A stretch of 64,000 nucleotides of DNA from positions 2,542,001 to 2,606,000 of the forward strand of contig NZ_CP028924.1 in the NCBI RefSeq assembly GCF_003061515.1, in the 5' to 3' direction. The translations under genes were made by a program, and so were the position numbers. Shown piece by piece: positions 17,661 through 25,557 of the stretch (position 1 is its first letter; each line of letters starts with the position of its first letter). Below the pieces are notes generated by a model, which ran no database searches, was not told the DNA's origin, and saw only the letters and a list, made by a program, of their open reading frames with translations. The stretch is from Colwellia sp. Arc7-D. GTDB taxonomy: Bacteria; Pseudomonadota; Gammaproteobacteria; Enterobacterales; Alteromonadaceae.

Positions 17661-19040
17661 TTAAAGTTTAATATGTTGTTTAAACATGGGTAAGTATTCA
17701 TCTTCTCGGTGGCTAACTAATAAAATAGTACTGTGCTGTTGTGCCGACAACTCCATTAAAAAATCAAGCACTCTATGGCGATTTATTTCATCTAAACCTT
17801 GTGTTGGCTCATCTAATATTAATAAATAGGGTGACTTAACTAATGCTCTAGCAATTAAGCCCAATCGCTGCTCGCCATAGCTTAATTGTTGGAATGGAAT
17901 GTCTTGAACATCCAATAATCCAACTTGGTTTAACCATTGGCGTGCGAGTTCTATTTGATGTTTTTCTGGTTGTTTATATAACCCGATAGAATCATGAAAA
18001 CCTGACAACACTACAGTAAGTAAGCTTCCATTTACTCTATATTGCCGATGCATTTCTGAGCTAACAATACCCATTTGTTCTTTTATTTGCCAAATACTTT
18101 CTCCTGAACCTCTTTTAAAGCCCAACACTTCAATATCGTTACTATAACACTGCGTACAGTCACCGGTGATTAACTGCATTAACGTAGATTTACCACTGCC
18201 ATTAGCACCCGTAATTAAAGTGTGTTGTAAGGGTTTAATACTAACATTCATGTTATCGAATATAACGTAACCACTATATTGCACTTTACCGTTATTAAGT
18301 TTTACTAAATATTGATGCTTATATTCGACCATTTTGTAAGGTGAAATAGGCCATTCTTTATTATCATGAGGCGATGAAAAAATTTTATCTAGCTGCTTTT
18401 TAGTTTCAGCATCATTTAACTGTCCTATTTTATGAAATCGGCCATTTTCAATTGAAGCAACTTGTTGACACCACTTAGGAATATCTTGTCTATTGCTTAA
18501 CATCAATAAAACAGTAATACCTTTAGCACTAAGTTGTTCTAATGATTTAGATAATGTTAAGCAAGAGTCTTTATCAAGGCTATCGAAAGGGTTATCACAT
18601 ACTAAAAACTCAACACCTTCAAAGATTGCTTTCAAAATAAGTAGTTTTCGACCTTCGCCAGTACTTAACTGTCGATAACCACTATCAAGTCGGTGCGTTA
18701 AACCAAATTCAACAATCAACGGATCAGACCATTTATCTTTAGGTAAAAAGTCTCTCGCTATGGTACCAATGTCGTTAGAGTCTATAAAATCAGTCGCGTC
18801 CATTTTTAATTCATGTTCATAAACAGCTTGCTGGCTTTCAAAAGAAATCAAAGCGACTTTATCTTTGTCAGGTAAAATACACGTTTGTGCTGACTCCGCA
18901 ACTAGCTCTCTTGTTAGAACTTGATCTAAATATTGTTTACCTGAGCCATTTCTTCCTAAAATACACCAACTTTGATTATCAATAATCTCCCAGTCATGAA
19001 TACTTAACTTGTTGTGCTCAAAGTCGACGATCTTTAACAT
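17661..19040 (-). CDS. modF: ModF-type double ATP-binding-cassette protein
   Basis: 459 residues with two ABC ATPase domains and no membrane segments, like E. coli ModF (PhrA), a soluble ATPase associated with molybdate transport genes. The second domain is canonical: GANGSGKSTLMQ, LSYGEQRLGLIARAL and LLILDEPTQGLDE. The first is degenerate: its Walker A reads GRNGSGKQY, with Gln where Ser or Thr is expected; its signature is LSTGEGRKLLI; and its Walker B region is FLVCDNPFDSLD. The first site may therefore be weak in hydrolysis. The nearby moaCDE genes support a molybdenum link. No modABC transporter is in the window, so the exact role is inferred. Confidence 0.8.
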   Translation of the reverse strand: MLKIVDFEHNKLSIHDWEIIDNQSWCILGRNGSGKQYLDQVLTRELVAESAQTCILPDKDKVALISFESQQAVYEHELKMDATDFIDSNDIGTIARDFLPKDKWSDPLIVEFGLTHRLDSGYRQLSTGEGRKLLILKAIFEGVEFLVCDNPFDSLDKDSCLTLSKSLEQLSAKGITVLLMLSNRQDIPKWCQQVASIENGRFHKIGQLNDAETKKQLDKIFSSPHDNKEWPISPYKMVEYKHQYLVKLNNGKVQYSGYVIFDNMNVSIKPLQHTLITGANGSGKSTLMQLITGDCTQCYSNDIEVLGFKRGSGESIWQIKEQMGIVSSEMHRQYRVNGSLLTVVLSGFHDSIGLYKQPEKHQIELARQWLNQVGLLDVQDIPFQQLSYGEQRLGLIARALVKSPYLLILDEPTQGLDEINRHRVLDFLMELSAQQHSTILLVSHREDEYLPMFKQHIKL

Positions 19041-19177
19041 GGTGTACCCTTATAAATAATGCTGATGATGTTTATTGTTCAGGAGTAAAAAGCATGGGAA
19101 ATAGATATACACACTTAAAGAACTGATTACATTTATATTACAATAGAATGTATAGTTATTTTAAGCGCACTACCAAT

Positions 19178-19216
19178 AAAAAACCCTTTGAACAACTAGG
19201 CACAAAGGATTTTTAT
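19178..19216. terminator. Hairpin resembling a rho-independent terminator
   Basis: AAACCCTTTG / CAAAGGATTTTT (one G-U type mismatch, loop of about 12 bases) flanked by A and T runs. It lies at the 3' end of the FAH-like remnant and could end transcription on either strand. Confidence 0.6.
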
Positions 19217-19224
19217 TTATAGCC

Positions 19225-19439
19225 TGAACTTTGAATAATATGCATTTGGTAATGTTTTTCAGTAAAACAGGCTCATAAGGTACTTCTATACCTGACTCTG
19301 CAACATTTTCTGGATAGTCCAAATCTACAAAAATAAACTTATCAACACAAGCAATAGGTTGACCAATCCGAGTATCGTTAGCGGTGGTAGGTAGAGCGCT
19401 GAGATAAGGCAAAACGAAATGGATTAAGTATCTGCTCAT
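19225..19439 (-). pseudogene. Remnant of a fumarylacetoacetate hydrolase family gene
   Basis: A short frame translates to LPYLSALPTTANDTRIGQP, then IACVDKFIFVDLDYPENVAE, then SGIEVPYEPVLLKNITK. This closely follows the region around residues 50-100 of FAH-family enzymes: a typical member reads RIG.PVARVGKFICVGLNY.DHAAE.G..VP.EPVLF.K. The family normally has about 280 residues with catalytic and metal residues further on. Here the similarity stops and runs into a terminator-like hairpin. Both ends are missing, and the conserved Gly-Leu-Asn-Tyr is altered to Asp-Leu-Asp-Tyr, so this is a decayed fragment. Such genes cleave C-C bonds in catabolism of aromatic compounds or sugar acids. Confidence 0.65.
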
Positions 19440-19633
19440 TTTTAAAGGGTAAAATAATAAACGCCGGTATTGTAAAATTTATAAGTAGAATAACTATTTA
19501 TAGATTTTACACCTTGTATTTATTCATTTTTCCTCATAAAAAAGTAGGTCACTTAATTAGTCAAATTGGTATAATATAAAGGATGTATTTTTAGAAAAGC
19601 TATTATATAGCTAACAATAAAAGAGATTATTTT

Positions 19634-20128
19634 TTGAAAAGCAACGAATTTACTCATATTAATGCCGACGGCGATGCCCATATGGTTGACGTTACTGAAA
19701 AAAAAGTCACGGAACGCACGGCTATCGCTCAAGCTTACATTGAAATGTCAGCGCAGACGCTAGCAATGATTGTTGAAGGTAAACACCACAAAGGTGATGT
19801 TTTTGCTACGGCAAGAATTGCCGGTATTATGGCGGCAAAAAAAACCAGTGAACTCATCCCACTGTGCCACCCTTTGATGTTAACCAAAATTGAAGTTGAT
19901 ATAGTAGCCGAGCCTCAACATAATCGCGTTAAAATTACTGCGCTATGTAAATTATCAGGTAAAACTGGCGTAGAAATGGAAGCATTAACGGCAGCTTCAA
20001 CTGCAGCCCTGACCATTTACGACATGTGCAAAGCCGTACAAAAAGATATGATAATTACCAATATTCACTTATGTGAAAAGCAAGGTGGAAAGTCTGGCAG
20101 CTATTTTCACAATGAAGTGACTAAATAA
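19634..20128 (+). CDS. moaC: Cyclic pyranopterin monophosphate synthase
   Basis: Converts the MoaA product (3',8-cyclo-7,8-dihydro-GTP) into cyclic pyranopterin monophosphate in molybdenum cofactor synthesis. The 164-residue protein shows [50 protein letters not shown] and [11 protein letters not shown], which holds the catalytic Asp and Lys. The likely start is a TTG at 19634 with AAGAGA about 9 bases upstream; no ATG fits the conserved N-terminus. It is the first gene of moaC-moaD-moaE. moaA and moaB are not in the window. Confidence 0.95.
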   Translation: MKSNEFTHINADGDAHMVDVTEKKVTERTAIAQAYIEMSAQTLAMIVEGKHHKGDVFATARIAGIMAAKKTSELIPLCHPLMLTKIEVDIVAEPQHNRVKITALCKLSGKTGVEMEALTAASTAALTIYDMCKAVQKDMIITNIHLCEKQGGKSGSYFHNEVTK

Positions 20129-20138
20129 AGGAGCGATG

Positions 20139-20387
20139 ATGATAAAGGTATTATTTTTTGCTCGCCTTCGCGAACAATTGTCAACCGATAGCATGCAAGT
20201 ACCCGCAAGCGAAAACATGACCACAGAAGATATTCGTCAGCAACTCGCTAAAACGGATGATTTATGGGCTAAGGTTATGGCTGCAGATAGTTTACTTGTT
20301 GCTGTTAATCAGCAGATCACTGACTGGTCACACAAAATTAATAAAGGTGATGAAGTTGCTTTTTTCCCTCCGGTGACTGGCGGCTAA
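20139..20387 (+). CDS. moaD: Molybdopterin synthase sulfur-carrier subunit
   Basis: A ubiquitin-fold sulfur carrier of 82 residues ending in the essential Gly-Gly (FFPPVTGG), which is thiocarboxylated and donates sulfur to the precursor held by MoaE. The start is placed at the second of two adjacent ATG codons (20139), because AGGAG is then 5 bases upstream; the first (20136) leaves only 2 bases. It begins 10 bases after moaC and ends one base before moaE, so the genes are co-transcribed. Confidence 0.93.
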   Translation: MIKVLFFARLREQLSTDSMQVPASENMTTEDIRQQLAKTDDLWAKVMAADSLLVAVNQQITDWSHKINKGDEVAFFPPVTGG

Positions 20388-20388
20388 T

Positions 20389-20859
20389 ATGATTTACGTA
20401 CAACAAAATGATTTTGTGGTTGCTGATGAGTATCAAAAACTCGCCACTGACAACCAAGACGGTGCCATAGTCACTTTTGTCGGAAAAGTCAGAGACTTTA
20501 ACGAAGGGCTTGGTGTTCAAGGCTTATCTTTAGAGCACTACCCAGGCATGACAGAAAAAGTGTTACAGAACCTAGAAACTGAAGCTCGCGAGCATTGGCC
20601 GCTTAATAAAATCATCATTATTCATCGCGTTGGCGATTTAAAGCTTGGTGAACAAATTGTTTTTATTGGTGTAACTAGCCAACATCGTAAGGCGGCATTT
20701 GCTGCTTGCGAATTTCTTATCGACTTTCTAAAAACCAAAGCACCATTTTGGAAAAAAGAACTCACCTCACAAGGTAGCAAATGGCTAGAAGCCAAAGCTA
20801 GCGACAATGAGGTTTCTCAACAATGGTCAAAAAAACTTACCAACGACCAAGCCAACTAA
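20389..20859 (+). CDS. moaE: Molybdopterin synthase catalytic subunit
   Basis: Forms the dithiolene of molybdopterin with thiocarboxylated MoaD. The 156 residues show the family motifs GAIVTFVGKVRDFNEG, LEHYPGMTEK, HRVGDLKLGEQIVFIGVTSQHR and the C-terminal active-site lysines in KTKAPFWKKE. The ATG is one base after the moaD stop. The next gene (DUF1653) starts 16 bases downstream and may be in the same transcript. Confidence 0.95.
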   Translation: MIYVQQNDFVVADEYQKLATDNQDGAIVTFVGKVRDFNEGLGVQGLSLEHYPGMTEKVLQNLETEAREHWPLNKIIIIHRVGDLKLGEQIVFIGVTSQHRKAAFAACEFLIDFLKTKAPFWKKELTSQGSKWLEAKASDNEVSQQWSKKLTNDQAN

Positions 20860-20875
20860 ACATATTGAGATATTC

Positions 20876-21082
20876 ATGCTAAAAATCGGACGTTATCAAC
20901 ATTTTAAAGGTAACTTTTACCAAGTGCTTCACCTAGCAACACACAGTGAAACCGAAGAAACTATGGTGGTATATCAACCTGAATATGGCGAACGTGCGAT
21001 TTGGGTTAGACCACTGTCCATGTTTGACGAGACCATTGAAAGAGAAGGTAAGACAATCAAACGTTTTGAATATGTCGGGTAA
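20876..21082 (+). CDS. DUF1653 family protein
   Basis: A 68-residue protein starting MLKIGRYQHFKGNFYQVLHLA. The conserved body ends ERAIWVRPLSMFDE, followed by the closing RFEYVG; this is the full DUF1653 domain. The start at 20876 is chosen because the conserved domain begins there; an in-frame start further upstream lies inside moaE. The family is small, soluble and of unknown function. It lies 16 bases after moaE and is probably read through from the moa operon. Confidence 0.85.
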   Translation: MLKIGRYQHFKGNFYQVLHLATHSETEETMVVYQPEYGERAIWVRPLSMFDETIEREGKTIKRFEYVG

Positions 21083-21487
21083 ATAACTATGGCCAAAAGG
21101 CAGGTGCTAGCCATCATTGCCTTTAAATTAATCGAATGCAAAGATAAATTATTTATCTTTGCAAACTAATTACATGACTTTCCAAACAAGCTTGAGTATC
21201 CACTAATTAGTAATAAAATTATGCAGATAATAGTCAATGGTAAAGGCGAGAGATCATTCTCCATTCAGTTGCATCGTCAAGCCAATGAAGATAATTAAAA
21301 ATAGCCCTTACTCTATATTTATGAAGAAAATTTAAGCTAATAAAATAGTATTATTTTTCAACATTCATTATAGATTACGAAGATGTTAGTATTATTTATT
21401 CCACCAACAAAAAGTACAACTTCAAGTTAAATTGATGCTTTGCCCATAAAGTAGCACTAGGCTAATCAACATTTATAAGGACATACA
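21083..21487. other. Intergenic region with inverted repeats
   Basis: About 400 bases with no gene. It contains a hairpin AAAGGCA...TGCCTTT (about 21094-21124) that could terminate the moa transcript. It also holds a perfect inverted repeat with 12-bp arms (TGCAAAGATAAA / TTTATCTTTGCA, 21137-21163). The rest is AT-rich and should hold the promoter of the Sel1-repeat gene. Confidence 0.6.
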
Positions 21488-22414
21488 ATGGTTAAAGTAA
21501 GTGCGAACAAAGGTAACGATTTTCAGCCAATAAAAATACTCAAACTGTCCACTTTTTTGCAATCATTACAACAGATAATATTGTTAAGAAAATCATTTAT
21601 AATCCCCTTATTACTTTGTTTAGCCTATTACAGCTACCATACCATTTATAAAAACAATCAAGAAAAACAACAAACGTTTGAAATAATCTCCTCGCCAAAA
21701 GTTAATGATATTTATTTTTTAGATTTTCGCCTTTTAAGTCATGATCTCAGACCGAATGAAAAGTACCGACTTGCCAAGGTAGTTGATATAACCGGTGATA
21801 TTATTACCTTAACGTATGGCCGTTTTTACTATCCAAACCACCACGCGGTGATTAATAGCCTTTACTATGGTCAATTAACCTATAAAAAATATTTCGAAGT
21901 TAAACGCTATGATTATAAACACCAACAAATCCTACAAAAACTCGATGATGGTGCAATTTATCAAGCCATGCGCCCAGTGCGCGATAAGCTTTTCGGCCAA
22001 CGGATTAGTCCAGAACAAAGAAAAATACGTAGCAGTATATACATACAAGGGCGCAGAGATAATTTAATAGGTGAAGCTTTTCTTAACGAACGATTCAGTG
22101 AAACTAACCTGCAACAAGCATTTGAATTATTTACTAAATCAGCAAATTACGACTTTGCTGCGGGACAGGTAAACTTAGCAGAAATGTATATTAACGGGCA
22201 ATATGTTGAAAAAGATCTTAACAAGGCACTGTATTGGCTAAACCAAGCCTCGTTACAAAGCCATAAACCCGCAATTCTAAAATATGAAATTATCTGCAAA
22301 CAAGTTAGCAGTTGCCAGATATATGACTTTTTTGAAAACTTAGTATCAGCGGGTGTTGATGTAAAAGTAAGAAAGTTAGATACCAAAGTTATCATCAATA
22401 AACCCAATGAATAA
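21488..22414 (+). CDS. Membrane-anchored Sel1-repeat protein, function unknown
   Basis: 308 residues. One hydrophobic segment (about 38-50, IIPLLLCLAYYSYHTIY) follows a basic N-terminus, giving an anchor with the bulk outside or at the membrane face. The middle region (about 60-190) has no recognised domain. Residues about 200-260 hold Sel1-like repeats (NLQQAFELFTKSANYDFAAG; QVNLAEMYINGQYVEKDLN; KALYWLNQAS), which form TPR-like helical pairs for protein binding. AGGACATACA precedes the ATG. No partner is visible; it is monocistronic and convergent with the quinone oxidoreductase gene, whose stop is 3 bases away. Confidence 0.75.
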   Translation: MVKVSANKGNDFQPIKILKLSTFLQSLQQIILLRKSFIIPLLLCLAYYSYHTIYKNNQEKQQTFEIISSPKVNDIYFLDFRLLSHDLRPNEKYRLAKVVDITGDIITLTYGRFYYPNHHAVINSLYYGQLTYKKYFEVKRYDYKHQQILQKLDDGAIYQAMRPVRDKLFGQRISPEQRKIRSSIYIQGRRDNLIGEAFLNERFSETNLQQAFELFTKSANYDFAAGQVNLAEMYINGQYVEKDLNKALYWLNQASLQSHKPAILKYEIICKQVSSCQIYDFFENLVSAGVDVKVRKLDTKVIINKPNE

Positions 22415-22416
22415 CT

Positions 22417-23397
22417 TTAATCTATCGTTAATACTATTTTGCCAATATTTTCATTATTCAACATAACGTGGTGAGCAACGTCTACTTCTTGCCAGCTATA
22501 TTGTTTGTATATAACCGGACTGATTGAAGCTAATTCAAAACACTGATAAAAATCTTGAATAAAGGCGTTAATGAGTTTGGTTTTATATTCATCACTTCTG
22601 CTGCGCAAAGTCGTCGCGTGCAAATTGACTCGTTTCAATAACATTTTAGCTATATCAATGTTATTGGCAAACCGTCCACCTAGCATAGAAAGCATAACAA
22701 TATGCCCATCTAGTGCGCATACGTTAATATTTTTATTAACATATTCGCCTGCCACAACATCTAAAACTACATCAAAACTTTGTTTATGCTGTTTTGCCCA
22801 TTCAACAAAGTCTACTTGATGATAGTTTATCGTTTCATTAGCGCCTAACGCCTTACAGGCAACTATTTTTTCATCACTACCCACGGTTACCGTTACATGG
22901 CAATTTAAATATTTGGCTAATTGTATAGCAGCTGTACCAACACCGCTCGCACCTGCATGAATCAGCACCTTCGCATTAGGTTTTAACTCAGCAATTGTAA
23001 ATAAACACTGATAAGCCGTTAAAAAAACTTCAGCTATTGCAGCCCCTTGTGCATAAGTTAAATTTTCAGGAAGCTTTATTAAGTGAGCCGTTTTAACTTT
23101 AACGTATTGTGCATATGCCCCACCGGGAACAATAGCGAAAACCTTGTCACCAATTTGCCAATCGCTGTGTTGATCACCCATAGCAACGAGTTCGCCACAG
23201 GCTTCAATACCCAATATAGTTGACTCGCCTGGTGGTGGTGGATAATTGCCTTGTTTTTGTAAAATATCCGCGCGATTAACACCTACAGCTCTGACTTTAA
23301 TCAAACATTCATCAGTATTTATGGTGGGCTTTTCAGTTTCTTTAAAACTGAGTTCTTGATGTTCATTAAATGCTATATAACGCAATATCTTTCCCAT
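22417..23397 (-). CDS. NAD(P)H quinone oxidoreductase, PIG3 family (medium-chain reductase)
   Basis: A 326-residue zinc-independent medium-chain dehydrogenase/reductase. The N-terminal GroES-like domain has VRAVGVNRADILQKQGNYPPPP and ILGIEACGEL, typical of PIG3/TIGR02824 quinone reductases. The Rossmann domain has the nucleotide motif VLIHAGASGVGTAAIQLAK. These enzymes transfer hydride from NADPH to quinones. The structural-zinc cysteine cluster of alcohol dehydrogenases is absent, as expected. The gene ends 3 bases from the convergent Sel1 gene and is separated from acyP by about 95 bases. Confidence 0.88.
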   Translation of the reverse strand: MGKILRYIAFNEHQELSFKETEKPTINTDECLIKVRAVGVNRADILQKQGNYPPPPGESTILGIEACGELVAMGDQHSDWQIGDKVFAIVPGGAYAQYVKVKTAHLIKLPENLTYAQGAAIAEVFLTAYQCLFTIAELKPNAKVLIHAGASGVGTAAIQLAKYLNCHVTVTVGSDEKIVACKALGANETINYHQVDFVEWAKQHKQSFDVVLDVVAGEYVNKNINVCALDGHIVMLSMLGGRFANNIDIAKMLLKRVNLHATTLRSRSDEYKTKLINAFIQDFYQCFELASISPVIYKQYSWQEVDVAHHVMLNNENIGKIVLTID

Positions 23398-23491
23398 TAA
23401 TTAATTGATTGAATGAATGATTGAATGACCTGATAGTTTGCCTTAATTGAATTGCAATATCAGCGCTAACGTATTTTTTATTTAACCACAC

Positions 23492-23761
23492 TTAACTAAT
23501 TGAAAAAAAGTGATGCTCTTGCCATGGTACTTTATTAACGGCAACATTTATAACTTCGGCTTCTGGTGGCCCAACCTCAAGCCATTCGATCATTTTTTCT
23601 ATATTTTGAATTTCACCACACATTAACACCTCTACATCACCGTCGGCTAAATTACGCGCATATCCACTTAAACTATACTCGATGGCGATTTGCTGACTAG
23701 AGGCTCTAAAGTAAACTCCTTGTACCTTTCCACTCACATGTGCCATGTAACATTCATTCAT
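23492..23761 (-). CDS. acyP: Acylphosphatase
   Basis: A small cytoplasmic enzyme of 89 residues that hydrolyses acyl-phosphates. The signature VSGKVQGVYFRASSQQIA carries the catalytic Arg (about residue 19). GYARNLADGDVEVLMCGE carries the catalytic Asn (about residue 37). The length fits the single-domain family. It lies upstream of the quinone oxidoreductase on the same strand and divergent from rlmI. The close pairing with rlmI is common in gammaproteobacteria. Confidence 0.94.
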   Translation of the reverse strand: MNECYMAHVSGKVQGVYFRASSQQIAIEYSLSGYARNLADGDVEVLMCGEIQNIEKMIEWLEVGPPEAEVINVAVNKVPWQEHHFFSIS

Positions 23762-23919
23762 TATATTCCACCTTAAAACAAACTAATTGTTGTTGTTATT
23801 TTTGATTTTCATTCCATTATCTTTTTTGAAATGAAAAATAGTTAAAATAGAACATTGCACCCATGTCCTGCATTGACTAAAATCGCGCCATTATCATTGT
23901 TAATTATAAGTATAGCCAT

Positions 23920-25110
23920 ATGTCAGCAAGAATTTATTTAAAAGTTGCTCGTGAAAAATCATTACGCAGAAAACATCCTTGGATTTTTTCTCAAGCAATC
24001 AACAAAATTAAAGGTAACCCTTTACTTGGAGATACAGTCGATGTCTATGACAATAAGGGAAACTGGCTAGCTAAAGGCGCATACTCACCTGAATCTCAAA
24101 TTAGAATTCGTGTTTGGAGTTTTGATATTGATGAAGAAATTGACAGTGATTTTTTTCGTAATAAATTGTTAAGCGCACAAAAAAGACGCGATTGGTTTAT
24201 CGAAAAAGGTGGTTTAACCGGTTATCGACTTATTGCGGGTGAGTCTGATGGACTGCCTGGGATCACAATAGATAAATATGACAACTTTATTGTTTGCCAA
24301 TTACTTAGTGCTGGAGCTGACTATCATCGCTACACCTTAGTTGAGTGCCTTAAGAAACTCTACCCGGGTTGTCATATCTATGAACGCTCTGATGTTGATG
24401 TACGTAAAAAAGAAGGCTTAGAACCTGTAACAGGTTGGTTAACAGAGCCACAAGCGTCAACAGAATGTGTTATTGAAGAACACGGTGTTAAAATTCATGT
24501 TGATATTGCCCAAGGTCATAAAACTGGCTTTTATTTAGATCAACGTGAATCTAGACTTGCTGCAGGTAAATATGCCAAAGATAAGTCGGTATTAAACTGC
24601 TTCTCATATACTGGTACTTTTGCCTTACATTGTGCGGCGGGTGGTGCTAAAGAAGTAATTAATGTTGATGTTTCTGAGTCAGCGCTCGAACTTGCTAAGA
24701 AAAACGTGGAACTTAATAATTTAGGCGATAAAGATATTTCATTCGTTAAAGCCGATGTGTTTAAATTATTGCGTCAATACCGCGAAGAAAAACGAACCTT
24801 TGATATGATCATTCTAGATCCGCCAAAGTTTGTAGAGTCAAAAGCTCAACTGACCGGTGCTTGTAGAGGATACAAAGACATAAACATGTTAGCAATGCAG
24901 TTACTTAAGCCAAATGGTATCTTATTAACCTTCTCTTGCTCGGGGTTAATGGAGTCTAGTTTGTTTCAAAAAGTGGTTGCCGATGCGGCTTTAGATGCGA
25001 AACGAAATGCGTATTTTGTCGATAGACTGCACCAAGCAGCAGATCACCCAGTATCGTCAAATTACCCAGAAGGTTATTACCTTAAAGGCCTTGTTTGCCA
25101 AGTTGAATAG
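23920..25110 (+). CDS. rlmI: 23S rRNA (cytosine-1962-C5)-methyltransferase
   Basis: Adds the methyl group of m5C1962 in 23S rRNA. The 396-residue protein has an N-terminal PUA domain ([27 protein letters not shown]). An RlmI-specific middle region follows ([18 protein letters not shown]). The Rossmann methyltransferase core has [20 protein letters not shown] (SAM binding), [15 protein letters not shown] and a cysteine in [10 protein letters not shown] as the nucleophile. The gene is monocistronic; the start ATG at 23920 matches the conserved N-terminus. Confidence 0.95.
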   Translation: MSARIYLKVAREKSLRRKHPWIFSQAINKIKGNPLLGDTVDVYDNKGNWLAKGAYSPESQIRIRVWSFDIDEEIDSDFFRNKLLSAQKRRDWFIEKGGLTGYRLIAGESDGLPGITIDKYDNFIVCQLLSAGADYHRYTLVECLKKLYPGCHIYERSDVDVRKKEGLEPVTGWLTEPQASTECVIEEHGVKIHVDIAQGHKTGFYLDQRESRLAAGKYAKDKSVLNCFSYTGTFALHCAAGGAKEVINVDVSESALELAKKNVELNNLGDKDISFVKADVFKLLRQYREEKRTFDMIILDPPKFVESKAQLTGACRGYKDINMLAMQLLKPNGILLTFSCSGLMESSLFQKVVADAALDAKRNAYFVDRLHQAADHPVSSNYPEGYYLKGLVCQVE

Positions 25111-25179
25111 TGATTGAAAGTTACCAGCTGTAGCGAGTATTAAGTCTAGCTACAGCTATATACTATCGTTAATCATGAC

Positions 25180-25479
25180 TTAATCAATTTCAGTAATATT
25201 AACACCAATCAAATAACAGTTTGCGCTCTCTTCAGTTATCCTAACCACTTTACCTTTAGCATCTAAAGGTTGTATTGCATTGTTAGCAGACTGAACACTG
25301 ATACGTACCGCCGTATTCATTTCTAACGGGTGTTCCATCTCAATGGCGATGCCAGTCGCACTTAAGTCACGACATGTAGCCAACACTTTACTGTTCGCTT
25401 CATCATCAATAATAGTTACGGTCACTTCACTGTTTAGCATCATGCGATAAAAGTTGCGCTTGTCATCGTAATTAACCAT
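25180..25479 (-). CDS. PilZ domain protein (probable c-di-GMP receptor)
   Basis: A 99-residue single-domain PilZ protein. The c-di-GMP-binding residues are visible: the N-terminal Arg-rich element KRNFYRM (RxxxR) and the loop DLSATGIAIE (D/NxSxxG). PilZ domains bind c-di-GMP and alter motility, adhesion or polysaccharide output through a partner that is not evident here. A diguanylate cyclase lies 14 kb away in the window. The gene sits between rlmI and hrpA. Confidence 0.88.
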   Translation of the reverse strand: MVNYDDKRNFYRMMLNSEVTVTIIDDEANSKVLATCRDLSATGIAIEMEHPLEMNTAVRISVQSANNAIQPLDAKGKVVRITEESANCYLIGVNITEID

Positions 25480-25557
25480 TACTACTCCAATGTTTTTTAT
25501 AGTTTGTATTACTTATACTAATCGTGACCATCACTGTCAAATCATTGTGTCTTGAAA

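Noticed and set aside
19441..19633. Molybdenum-cofactor riboswitch before moaC
   Set aside because: The region is short and AT-rich, with no series of stable hairpins of the kind expected for that element.
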